The translations under genes were made by a program, and so were the position numbers. 64,000 nucleotides of DNA from Cyclobacteriaceae bacterium. GTDB taxonomy: Bacteria > Bacteroidota > Bacteroidia > Cytophagales > Cyclobacteriaceae. The DNA is taken from assembly GCA_028285685.1 (NCBI GenBank), contig JANQOR010000039.1, forward strand, positions 50,064-114,063, read 5' to 3'. Shown here piece by piece: positions 27,129-34,798 of this stretch. Each line of letters starts with the position of its first letter. Positions within the stretch are counted from its first letter, which is position 1. The notes below the pieces were generated by a model. That model worked only from the letters and a program-made list of their open reading frames with translations, was not told the DNA's origin and made no database searches.

Positions 27129-28211
27129 ATGAATTCCTTCTGGCTATTTGGAAAGAAACTCGACATTTTGGCACTATATCTTCCAGTATGGTTCTGCTGG
27201 TGCATTGCTTTTCTATTACCCGAGAGAGCATTGCATTCTGAGCTGCCTCTCTGGGTTTGGGTTTGCGTTGTTGTGGGTATTGATGTAAGCCACGTATGGA
27301 GTTCGATCTATCGAACATACCTGGACAGGGAGGAATTCAGTCTCCACCGACGATTGCTTGTTGTTGCTCCAATTCTGAGTTTCGTCCTTTCTTATGGCTT
27401 AGCAGTGATATCGATGGATCTTTTTTGGAGGTGTCTCGCTTATGTGGCTGTTTATCATTTTGTAAAGCAGCAATTCGGATTTATGCGCATTTACAAGGCC
27501 AGATCAAGAGACTTCAGGAGCAAAAGACTGAAAGATAACTTCGTGATCTACCTTTCAATGTTGTATCCGATTTTTTACTGGCACCTCAGTGCAGATCGTG
27601 AATTTGCATGGTTTGTACAGGGAGATTTTATTACAATTCCAGTTAGTTCGTCTTTTGTCGATCTTACCTTGAGCGTCGGCAATGTGCTTTACATTTCAAT
27701 TCTTGGGATTTGGCTGTTGGAGGAGATCTGGTTTACGAGACGGTCGGGCATGGCATTGCCGATCGGCAAGATTCTATGGGTTGGTACTACGGCAGGAAAC
27801 TGGTTTTTAGGGATTGTCTATTTCAATTCGGATATTGTTTTCACGGTCACGAATGTTGTCGCCCATGGCGTACCATATCTTGCATTGATCATCTTCTACA
27901 AGACCAAAAAAGAACAGATTAAGTCAGAGAGTTCTCAGCAATCATACTGGAAATGGTCATTTATTGTCGTTGCGTCTGTGCTTTTCCTGGCGTTTGCGGA
28001 AGAATACTTGTGGGATTTAATGGTGTACCGCGAGAATGAAGAACTTTTTTCTACGATTTTGCCATATAACACTGAGGCACCGTCGATGTACATCCAACTG
28101 CTCTTTGTTGGAGCTCTGGCAGTGCCTCAGGTAACACACTACATACTTGATGGATTTATTTGGAAGAAAAGTGAAAAGAATCCGTACGTTAAAAAGATAC
28201 TGCTGAAATGA
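27129..28211 (+). CDS. Polytopic membrane protein of unknown function with conserved-looking histidines
   Basis: This protein of about 360 residues has eight or more hydrophobic segments. An upstream in-frame start at 27081 would overlap the preceding gene by 44 bases, so I chose the ATG at 27129, four bases after the previous stop. Histidines sit in or beside membrane segments in GIDVSHVWSS, YHFVKQQFGFMRIYK, NVVAHGVPYLA and THYILDGFIWK. This suggests a metal- or haem-binding membrane enzyme, but I cannot place it in a family. It overlaps the downstream flavoprotein (ATGA), so the two are likely to work together. Confidence 0.7.
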   Translation: MNSFWLFGKKLDILALYLPVWFCWCIAFLLPERALHSELPLWVWVCVVVGIDVSHVWSSIYRTYLDREEFSLHRRLLVVAPILSFVLSYGLAVISMDLFWRCLAYVAVYHFVKQQFGFMRIYKARSRDFRSKRLKDNFVIYLSMLYPIFYWHLSADREFAWFVQGDFITIPVSSSFVDLTLSVGNVLYISILGIWLLEEIWFTRRSGMALPIGKILWVGTTAGNWFLGIVYFNSDIVFTVTNVVAHGVPYLALIIFYKTKKEQIKSESSQQSYWKWSFIVVASVLFLAFAEEYLWDLMVYRENEELFSTILPYNTEAPSMYIQLLFVGALAVPQVTHYILDGFIWKKSEKNPYVKKILLK

Positions 28212-29707
28212 AAAGAAGGGAATTTGTTAAAAGTACCGCGGCTGCAGTGTCTCTTCCCTTCTGGTTGCAAGGATGCCGCTTTCTCGATGCGGGACAATAT
28301 CCTGTTTACTTTCGGTCCGATTACGAAACGGGCCACTTGATGCTCCAGGGTCAGCAGTGGGAAAAGGAAGAAGCAGGAGCTGTGGAGACAATAATTGTTG
28401 GAGGAGGGATGGCCGGAATGGCAGCAGCAGTGGGACTTGGACCAGCAGACTTCAAGTTATTTGAACTTTCAGGAAGACTAGGTGGAACTTCGGCATGTGA
28501 ACAGTATCAAGGTTTACAGTTTAGTCAAGGTGCTCACTATGAGCTGGCATATCCGGAATACTATGGGGAGGAAGTGTTGTCACTTTTTGAAAAGTTGAAG
28601 ATCATCAGATACGAGCCCTGGAAAAAAATGTGGTCCTTCGAGGATCAGCAGCACATTATACCTTTTCAGAGGAGGCAGCAGTGTTTTGAAAATGGAATGC
28701 TACGACCTGATGTTATTCCTGAGGGAAGTCAAAAAGAGCGTTTCTACCAACATTTGAACAGATACCTTGGTGAAATGCACCTGCCAACCAGGCTCATTCC
28801 CGAGAAAAATCGACACCTGAACGACTTAACCTTCTTTGATTTTCTTACAGAGCATTCTGAAGTTGACCCACAATTTCAAAGGCAGCTTGATTACCATATG
28901 ATGGATGACTGGGGCGGACCATCAAACCAGGTTTCTGCACTAGCTGGCATTCATTACTTTATGTGCCGGCCATACCTTACAAAGTCTGTTGACCTGTTTT
29001 CACCTCCGAATGGTAACTTCTACTTTCTCGACAAGATGAAATCTGTAGTGACAGACGAAAAACTTATCACAAATCACCTGGTAAGTAAGATAGAAAAGAA
29101 TAAGGACGAATTTCTGGTGGAGGTACTTGACGTCTCAAGGAAAAAAAAGAAGAGTTTCAAGTGCGAAAAAGTGATATACGCAGGACAAAAGCACGCCTTG
29201 AAGTATGTGTATCGGCAAGAGGCACATCTTTTCAATCAAGTGCAAGCTCCCTGGATGATATTAAATTTTGTTTGCGAAGCTGAAGAGGGGAAGTATGGCT
29301 TTTGGCAAAATGAATTCTTGGGTGAGAATCGATCGTTCCTGGGTTTTATTGATAGCAGTGTCCAGGATAGAAGAGCTCAAAAGAGCAAAAGAGTGCTGAC
29401 AGCCTATTATTGCCTTGAACCAAAAGACCGTGAATATCTTGCCACTATAGAAGCATCCAGTAAGAAAATCGCAGCGGAAACGCTGGATTATATCACTGAG
29501 ATGTTAGATGAAAAAATAGAAGTGGAAGCCTGCTTTGTCAATGTCATGGGGCATGCAATGAGCATTCCTGTTCCCGGTTTCCTTTTCAATGACGCAAATG
29601 AGAAAGGTACTGATCTGATTTACGCAGGAGTGGATAATGGTCGACTTCCTCTCCTATTCGAAGCTGTTGATTCTGGGTTGATGGCTGCATCCGTTTTGTC
29701 GAGCTAA
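28208..29707 (+). CDS. Tat-exported FAD-dependent amine-oxidase-like flavoprotein (putative lipoprotein)
   Basis: The 499-residue protein starts with a twin-arginine signal (MKRREFVKSTAAAVSLP), followed by LQGC, which could be a lipobox. The dinucleotide fold IIVGGGMAGMAAAVGLG begins near residue 62, with the second motif FELSGRLGGTS, as in flavin amine oxidases and related NAD(P)/FAD oxidoreductases. The C-terminal FAD segment is IYAGVDNGRLPLLFEAVDSGLMAA. Because it ends the speD operon, a polyamine or amine substrate outside the cytoplasmic membrane is plausible. Its stop overlaps that of the convergent aminopropyltransferase gene by 4 bases. Confidence 0.75.
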   Translation: MKRREFVKSTAAAVSLPFWLQGCRFLDAGQYPVYFRSDYETGHLMLQGQQWEKEEAGAVETIIVGGGMAGMAAAVGLGPADFKLFELSGRLGGTSACEQYQGLQFSQGAHYELAYPEYYGEEVLSLFEKLKIIRYEPWKKMWSFEDQQHIIPFQRRQQCFENGMLRPDVIPEGSQKERFYQHLNRYLGEMHLPTRLIPEKNRHLNDLTFFDFLTEHSEVDPQFQRQLDYHMMDDWGGPSNQVSALAGIHYFMCRPYLTKSVDLFSPPNGNFYFLDKMKSVVTDEKLITNHLVSKIEKNKDEFLVEVLDVSRKKKKSFKCEKVIYAGQKHALKYVYRQEAHLFNQVQAPWMILNFVCEAEEGKYGFWQNEFLGENRSFLGFIDSSVQDRRAQKSKRVLTAYYCLEPKDREYLATIEASSKKIAAETLDYITEMLDEKIEVEACFVNVMGHAMSIPVPGFLFNDANEKGTDLIYAGVDNGRLPLLFEAVDSGLMAASVLSS

Positions 29708-31242
29708 TAAATGTCCCATCGACCACTGAGATAATATTTATAAAGTACTGGATCGTGAAGTTTGTTAATTGCAACTTCATTAAAGCTTCTTTCAAAGACC
29801 CTTTTTCCCGTCGAAGATATCAGCGTCAAGGCATCGTTGGTCAGCCATCTTGTTTCCAGAGATCCCAAGTCCACCTGGCGAAGATGTTCTTTAAGTTCCA
29901 TTTGATGGTTCTTAGATCCAATGACCCAACCCCACTCACCTAAGCTTGGCACTTGATTGTGCAATAGGAGTGTTTTGAACCTGGCGGCTTGCATGGTCTT
30001 GTCAATGCAGGAGTAGGCTCTTTCGGCATAATAAGGGCTGCCAGCTTGTGTTACCATCATCCCATTTTTTGCCAATGCACGATTGCATAGCCAATAGAAT
30101 TCCCTAGTATATAACCTGCCTAAATCAACCGTTCTTGGGTCTGGGAAATCAGCGATTAGAACATCAAAGGAGTTTTCAATGTCCTCCAGGTACGTGAATC
30201 CGTCCTGGTTGATTACTTCGACCGTGGGATGATTAAGTGAATTGTTGTTTATCCCCAAAAGGATCCTGTGATTTTGAGCTAGCCTTGTTACAGCCGGATC
30301 AAGATCAACAAGAACAATCTGTTCAATATCAGGATATTTTAAGAGCTCCCGAACGGCTGCCCCATCTCCTCCACCAAGCACAAGCACTTTTTTAGCATTC
30401 CCATGCAATTGAACCACGGGATGTACCAAGGGTTCATGATACAACTCTTCATCCGTGGTACTCAACTGTTGATGTCCGTTCAGAAACAGCCCATAATGGC
30501 CATCGTTGTAAGTGATTACAATTTTTTGGTAGCGTGATTGCTCGCTAAATATGACCTGATCCTTATACCTGATTTGATCACCCCATTTGACAATTTTGTC
30601 AGAGAAAATTCCCGTTGAAACCAGAACTGCGATCGTTAATGATGCATATACGATCAGCCGCTTTTTTTGGGCCAGGCTAATCTCGCGCCAAATAACAAGT
30701 ATAAAGATCGTGGCTACTAAAAAGTTAACAGAACCAAGAACCAATGGAGTGTAAGTCAAACCAAGAATCGGAAGACCTACAAAGGCAAAGAAAGCCCCGC
30801 CGGCGAGGCTTCCGTAATAGTCATTTTCTAGTGCGGAAGAGATATTCACTTTGAGGCTTTGAAATTTCTCGTTTAGTCGCACGACTAACGGAATTTCCAT
30901 TCCAATGAACAATCCGACCAGTATACTTAAGAAATAGATGATAAATGTTGGATCACTGTAGAAAGCAAAAACGGTATAAACAATAACAGTGACATTTGAA
31001 GCTATGCAAGATAAGCCAAACTCAATCCAAATAAATTTTTCCAAGAGATTCTCCTCAATCGTTTTACTCAATCGACTGCCAATTCCCATGGAGAAGAGCA
31101 TAATTGATACAATCATTGTCCATTGAAAAACAGAGTCACCAAGGAAGTAGGTAGCTAGGGTGGAAAGCGTATATTCAGAGACAATCCCTGCAAGGCCAGT
31201 TGCGAAGAGGGCAGCTTTGAGAAGGACCGAAGTTCGATTCAT
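29704..31242 (-). CDS. Membrane-bound polyamine aminopropyltransferase (spermidine synthase family)
   Basis: This 512-residue protein has about seven N-terminal transmembrane helices (residues 1-215) fused to a complete spermidine-synthase domain. The decarboxylated-AdoMet motif VLGGGDGAAVREL (GGGDG at 290-294), the acidic ribose-binding IVLVDLDP and the catalytic Asp365 in IADFPDP are present. The reaction should be transfer of an aminopropyl group from decarboxylated AdoMet to an amine acceptor at the membrane. It is the last gene of the YbjN-PspA operon, 17 bases after DUF350. SpeD, its donor supplier, is in the convergent operon. Confidence 0.87.
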   Translation of the reverse strand: MNRTSVLLKAALFATGLAGIVSEYTLSTLATYFLGDSVFQWTMIVSIMLFSMGIGSRLSKTIEENLLEKFIWIEFGLSCIASNVTVIVYTVFAFYSDPTFIIYFLSILVGLFIGMEIPLVVRLNEKFQSLKVNISSALENDYYGSLAGGAFFAFVGLPILGLTYTPLVLGSVNFLVATIFILVIWREISLAQKKRLIVYASLTIAVLVSTGIFSDKIVKWGDQIRYKDQVIFSEQSRYQKIVITYNDGHYGLFLNGHQQLSTTDEELYHEPLVHPVVQLHGNAKKVLVLGGGDGAAVRELLKYPDIEQIVLVDLDPAVTRLAQNHRILLGINNNSLNHPTVEVINQDGFTYLEDIENSFDVLIADFPDPRTVDLGRLYTREFYWLCNRALAKNGMMVTQAGSPYYAERAYSCIDKTMQAARFKTLLLHNQVPSLGEWGWVIGSKNHQMELKEHLRQVDLGSLETRWLTNDALTLISSTGKRVFERSFNEVAINKLHDPVLYKYYLSGRWDIY

Positions 31243-31259
31243 ACCACCTCAGGGCTGAA

Positions 31260-32123
31260 TCAGAGCGCCCAAACGATCAGCATTGAGCCACCAACGTAGG
31301 CAAATGCCTCAACCAGTGCGGCTCCTGTGTTGGGTTTTTCCTGGTTCACCAACTCATCTGTAAGATTTCTTCCTGGAAGAAGAATTTTGTCAGCCAAAAG
31401 TCTGGCTACCGGTAAGAACACAAGGCCAATACCCACATCGACCGCCACATCTTCCAATGTAATGTACCAACTTTCAAAATCGTGCATAAGAGCAAAACGG
31501 ATCAAATTGGCAATGGCAATAATGGCTCCTGAATAACCTACGGCAACTGCTATATTGTTTTTCTCGATGTGCTCATGAATATCGAATGGGGTGATAAGGT
31601 TGTAAACTATGGTGGTCACAAAGAGGATGCCCTGGCCCAAGAGCCAGTATAGAACGGCGGTTACAATAGGGCCACCTGTCCCAAAACCTTCTCCGTGGAT
31701 GGCCCCCAAAACGATGAGCCCTGTGGCAATGGCATTTGCTCCTTCTACAATCCCGGACCCAGCATTTTGATCCTCTAGAATTTCCTTTTTTAGATCAAAT
31801 TTTGAAAGGATTAGCTTGTCATTAATGATGATCGATAAGTTTAGGAGCAGTATCGATAATGCGCCGTAAATGGCGATATTGATCAGATCTTCAATAAGTC
31901 CATTGGACTCGCCCATGACGGCACTCCCAATTGCGAGTAGAAGGCCGACAAAATAGCCCACATGCGCAAAAGAGAAGGCAAGGTTGTCTTTTTCGACCAA
32001 TTCATATCCGACTTTAACCTTCGGATGAAAAAGTTGATAAACTACCTTACCAATGATGAAGAGAACAAAACTTGCAAGTATGTAAAGCAGTGTGGTTAAT
32101 GCACCATCTAAGATACCGATCAT
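31260..32123 (-). CDS. DUF350 membrane protein (two repeats)
   Basis: The 287-residue protein has about eight transmembrane helices arranged as two DUF350 units. Each carries a motif of the form HVGYFVGLLLAIGSAV or VGYSGAIIAIANLIRFAL, then VEGANAIATGL or VEAFAYVGGSM. E. coli YjfL belongs to DUF350 and sits next to a PspA homologue there too. A membrane channel or scaffold role has been proposed for the family but is not shown. It is in an operon with PspA, DUF4178 and the aminopropyltransferase. Confidence 0.85.
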   Translation of the reverse strand: MIGILDGALTTLLYILASFVLFIIGKVVYQLFHPKVKVGYELVEKDNLAFSFAHVGYFVGLLLAIGSAVMGESNGLIEDLINIAIYGALSILLLNLSIIINDKLILSKFDLKKEILEDQNAGSGIVEGANAIATGLIVLGAIHGEGFGTGGPIVTAVLYWLLGQGILFVTTIVYNLITPFDIHEHIEKNNIAVAVGYSGAIIAIANLIRFALMHDFESWYITLEDVAVDVGIGLVFLPVARLLADKILLPGRNLTDELVNQEKPNTGAALVEAFAYVGGSMLIVWAL

Positions 32124-32151
32124 ATGCTTTTAGTGTTTAGGTCAAGTTATT

Positions 32152-32877
32152 TTACTTTCCGGATCTACCCCCTCGAGAACGACTGCTTCGACTTCTTCCG
32201 CTCGATCGCGATGTTCGGCTCGCGACTCGGTTTTTAAAGGAGTTGCTTCGAGATGATGTCCATGAGGAATTTGGGTTATTGGTTCTGCTATAGCCACTTC
32301 CGGTTCCATAGTACCTGCCGGCCGATCCACCAGGTCCGTAGTAAGTTCTTCCGGTCCCTCGGTAGTTTCCTCTCCAATCATCGTAATAAGATCGATGGAC
32401 TGGAAACATAGCCATTCTAAACATACTACTCATGAATGCGTACTGTCCATAAAATGCCCAGAAACTCGTGCCACCGCGATCTTCCCATCGCCCATATTTC
32501 GGATTACCCACATAATTGTTGTATCCCGGAGGAGCAACATCTTTGGTAAGCCTTCCAGTCGAATCTCTCGCTACAATTTCCATCCCCATGTTGTCAATAT
32601 TGTTCGTGAACTCCCTTTCGCTCACCTCCATCCACTCTGTCAGAACTTCAGATGCATCACCATCTATATCTCGAATTATCTGGTATTTGTGGTAATAACT
32701 TCTCGAAAAATTACCTTTCTGATCCATATCATATAGGATGATGGAAAAGATCTGGTCGTTCGGAAGATCTCTAACGATCTCATCGACTGGACTCTTTCTG
32801 AATTCCGAACCCCCACAGGAGGTAAGGATCAATAGGAAAATTGCTAGAAATGGAGAGTGTGAGTTTTTGAAGGTCAT
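32152..32877 (-). CDS. Hypothetical lipoprotein with Arg/Ser/Gly/Tyr-rich C-terminus
   Basis: This 241-residue protein has a lipoprotein signal (FLLILTSCGG), a globular region to about residue 140, and a long low-complexity tail rich in Arg, Ser, Gly and Tyr (TSRSSGRSRSSRSRGGRSGK at the end). By position and tail composition it corresponds to YjfM/DUF1190 of the E. coli yjf locus, but I see no firm sequence match. The tail could bind anionic polymers. It lies between DUF4178 and DUF350 in the operon. Confidence 0.65.
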   Translation of the reverse strand: MTFKNSHSPFLAIFLLILTSCGGSEFRKSPVDEIVRDLPNDQIFSIILYDMDQKGNFSRSYYHKYQIIRDIDGDASEVLTEWMEVSEREFTNNIDNMGMEIVARDSTGRLTKDVAPPGYNNYVGNPKYGRWEDRGGTSFWAFYGQYAFMSSMFRMAMFPVHRSYYDDWRGNYRGTGRTYYGPGGSAGRYYGTGSGYSRTNNPNSSWTSSRSNSFKNRVASRTSRSSGRSRSSRSRGGRSGK

Positions 32878-32893
32878 GTTCTCAAAATTAATG

Positions 32894-33433
32894 TTATTGT
32901 CCCGGAATGATTTCTGAAATCTGATGTTCTTTTAAAACCAAACCTGCAGAAGCATCAACGTTATGTTCATCCCATTGTGTGATGCAAACAATCTTATCTT
33001 CTGCTTCATTGTAATATTCCCAAGTCAACAGTTCTTCCCAATCCTCTGTTTCCTTGGAACAGTCCCTGAAGTAACCTGCAGCATCATTTTCCAGGAAATA
33101 CTGCTCCTTCAGGTAATGAATCTGCTTAGGCGGCTTCTTATTTTTAACAATTTCTTCATGCAGATCCTCATCAATGGTTCTCATCTTTATCGCCTTGACC
33201 ATGCTGAGATTCATGTCACCATCATCTTCCACACTTAAAAAGGCTACCTCGTCACCGCTGTTTACTTTGAATTCCTTGGAGAAATTATTGTTCCCCCAGT
33301 CATATTCGTATGTTTCTTCAACAACCCACGATTTCATATCATAATCAAATACAAAACCTGTATCCAGGTCGTTGAGACTCAGGTTGGTCACATCGTACTT
33401 TGGTTCCTCTTTTTTCTTGAATAGATTAAACAT
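32894..33433 (-). CDS. DUF4178 domain-containing protein
   Basis: A 179-residue acidic protein that begins MFNLFKKKEEPKYDV and continues with the beta-rich DUF4178 fold (FDYDMKSWVVEETYEYDWG, WEELLTWEYYNEAEDKIVCI). DUF4178 genes commonly accompany PspA, DUF350 and SpeD/spermidine-synthase genes; the biochemical role is unknown. No signal peptide is seen, so it is probably cytoplasmic or peripheral at the membrane. It starts 3 bases after the stop of the 48-residue membrane protein. Confidence 0.82.
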   Translation of the reverse strand: MFNLFKKKEEPKYDVTNLSLNDLDTGFVFDYDMKSWVVEETYEYDWGNNNFSKEFKVNSGDEVAFLSVEDDGDMNLSMVKAIKMRTIDEDLHEEIVKNKKPPKQIHYLKEQYFLENDAAGYFRDCSKETEDWEELLTWEYYNEAEDKIVCITQWDEHNVDASAGLVLKEHQISEIIPGQ

Positions 33434-33436
33434 ATA

Positions 33437-33583
33437 TCAGAAGATTTTTTTTAGAAGATACGATATTCCAAAGATTACCAGTAGGATGAACCCTACCTTG
33501 AATAGGAATGAGAAAATGAAACCGAACAAAAAGACCGCAATCAAAATGACTATAGCGGCCTTGAGTGTATATTCAGTGATCAT
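33437..33583 (-). CDS. 48-residue membrane protein in the pspA operon
   Basis: An open frame from ATG at 33583 to TGA at 33437 encodes 48 residues that are almost entirely hydrophobic. There are two short helices or one long one, with charged positions only at the N-terminus (MITEYTLK), a central lysine and the C-terminal KKIF. Its ATG overlaps the pspA stop (TAATG), and it ends 3 bases before DUF4178, which leaves no room for anything else. Gene position, hydrophobicity and coupling support a real gene. It could anchor PspA at the membrane, which is inference. Confidence 0.7.
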   Translation of the reverse strand: MITEYTLKAAIVILIAVFLFGFIFSFLFKVGFILLVIFGISYLLKKIF

Positions 33584-34290
33584 TATTTATCCATTCCCAG
33601 TTTTGCCTTCATTGCAGCCAGGTCATCAGAAGCTTTGGTAGCTCCTTCATCACCAAGAGCACTGTCTATTTCGTCATCCAATGACTTGTCTTCACCAGCT
33701 ACATCACCATATGCTTCAGCTAACGCTTCTTGTTGAGCCACTTTGTCCTTCATTCTCTCGAGCATAGAAACGGTGCTACTGGAATCAATTTGAGCCATTT
33801 GCTTGTTCACTTTCGCAGTGGCCTCACTAACCTTTACACGTGCTTTTAACGTTCTCAGTTCGTTCTCAAATGAGCTGATGTCAGATCTGAGCTTCTTGAT
33901 TTTGCTATCAAGCTGAGCAACATTGTTGTCAAATCGCTGCATATCTTCTTTTGCCTTATTCATGTCCTGAACAAAATTCTCCTTTTTGGCTAAAGCCTCA
34001 CTGGCAAGCCTGTCTGCTTCAGCAGCCTCTAACTCACCTGCCTGAGCCTTCTTCAATAATTGAAGCGCCTTGTTCTCATAATCATCAGCCTTAGATTTAT
34101 GTGCTTTGACATCATTTTTTGACCGGATTGCCATGGCTTTAACTTCAGCCAATGCCTTTAAACTAGCTTCCAGATCTTTTTTAAGATCCCGGATTCCTTG
34201 CTCCGTCATTTTGATAGGATCCTCCATTTTATCTATTGCTGAGTTTGCTTCAGCTTGTCCTACCTTGAACAGTCTTTTAAATATTCCCAT
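33583..34290 (-). CDS. pspA: PspA/IM30 family protein
   Basis: This 235-residue coiled-coil protein of the PspA/Vipp1 (bacterial ESCRT-III-like) family starts with MGIFKRLFKVGQAEANSAIDKMEDPIK, which contains the membrane-binding amphipathic helix and the family's EDP motif. Long heptad-rich helices follow to about residue 190, then an acidic, probably flexible tail. It is expected to assemble on the inner face of the cytoplasmic membrane under envelope stress. It is closest in context to YjfJ of E. coli. It is the second gene of the operon, with the 48-residue membrane protein coupled directly behind it. Confidence 0.92.
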   Translation of the reverse strand: MGIFKRLFKVGQAEANSAIDKMEDPIKMTEQGIRDLKKDLEASLKALAEVKAMAIRSKNDVKAHKSKADDYENKALQLLKKAQAGELEAAEADRLASEALAKKENFVQDMNKAKEDMQRFDNNVAQLDSKIKKLRSDISSFENELRTLKARVKVSEATAKVNKQMAQIDSSSTVSMLERMKDKVAQQEALAEAYGDVAGEDKSLDDEIDSALGDEGATKASDDLAAMKAKLGMDK

Positions 34291-34309
34291 TGTCCTATTA
34301 GTTTAATTA

Positions 34310-34702
34310 TTATTTACTTAATTCAATTATTTCATCTGCATACTCACTTAGCAAAAGAGCAAGCGAGTTCAATGTTGCTTCAATTTCATTCAAATCGAGG
34401 TTTTCACACTCATGTGTATTGCGAAAGAAAACCTTTGTTCCGGTGTCATCCAAAGCAAAGGCGCCATGAATGATGTCCCTGTTCTTTGTAAGTAATTTCT
34501 TGTAGACCTCTTCAGAAGGATTCTTAATGTCAAAAATGAACTGTTCAACGATCAGCATTGGATCTGCTACGATAAGAACGACATTCTTCATGCCTTCATC
34601 TTCTTTATCGACAACAAAAACGCCATCGGATTCGTCTTCTTGAACAATCGTGAAATCTAATTCCAAGAGGTATTCCCTTACTTTTTCAAAATATGAGTTC
34701 AT
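34310..34702 (-). CDS. YbjN-like / type III chaperone-like protein
   Basis: The 130-residue acidic protein has an alpha/beta pattern of the YbjN or Tir-chaperone-like fold (FEKVREYLLELDFTIVQEDESDGVFVVDKEDEGMKNVV, then VEQFIFDIK, LLTKNRDIIHGAFALDD). The last helix, residues about 105-128, is ATLNSLALLLSEYADEIIEL. In E. coli the analogous position upstream of the PspA homologue is held by YjfI (DUF2170). It probably binds PspA or another partner. It is the first gene of the operon and is divergent from the XRE regulator. Confidence 0.7.
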   Translation of the reverse strand: MNSYFEKVREYLLELDFTIVQEDESDGVFVVDKEDEGMKNVVLIVADPMLIVEQFIFDIKNPSEEVYKKLLTKNRDIIHGAFALDDTGTKVFFRNTHECENLDLNEIEATLNSLALLLSEYADEIIELSK

Positions 34703-34754
34703 TGGTTGTGTTTTTTGTGACTAACATCGAAATTACTTTGTTCGACTCTTTTTA

Positions 34755-34762
34755 CAAATTTA
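34755..34762 (-). promoter_or_regulatory. -7 element of the ybjN-pspA operon promoter
   Basis: Read on the minus strand the sequence is TAAATTTG, a perfect TAnnTTTG match 52 bases upstream of the YbjN-like start codon. The upstream dyad at 34766-34792 would cover the region bound by the rest of the polymerase. Confidence 0.5.
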
Positions 34763-34765
34763 TGT

Positions 34766-34792
34766 ACTTTTACGCAAAGTTCTGCTAAAAGT
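34766..34792. promoter_or_regulatory. Dyad operator candidate between the XRE gene and the pspA operon
   Basis: Outer arms ACTTTTA and TAAAAGT are perfect 7-bp inverted repeats, with inner arms GCA and TGC. The total span is 27 bases. It lies immediately upstream of the XRE gene start and just upstream of the operon's -7 element, the usual place for an autoregulatory site of an XRE repressor. Confidence 0.5.
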
Positions 34793-34798
34793 TTTGGC

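Noticed and set aside
32142-32381. 79-codon acidic frame overlapping the lipoprotein gene
   Set aside because: It is an alternative frame of the Arg/Ser-rich tail of the lipoprotein and shares no features with a real gene.
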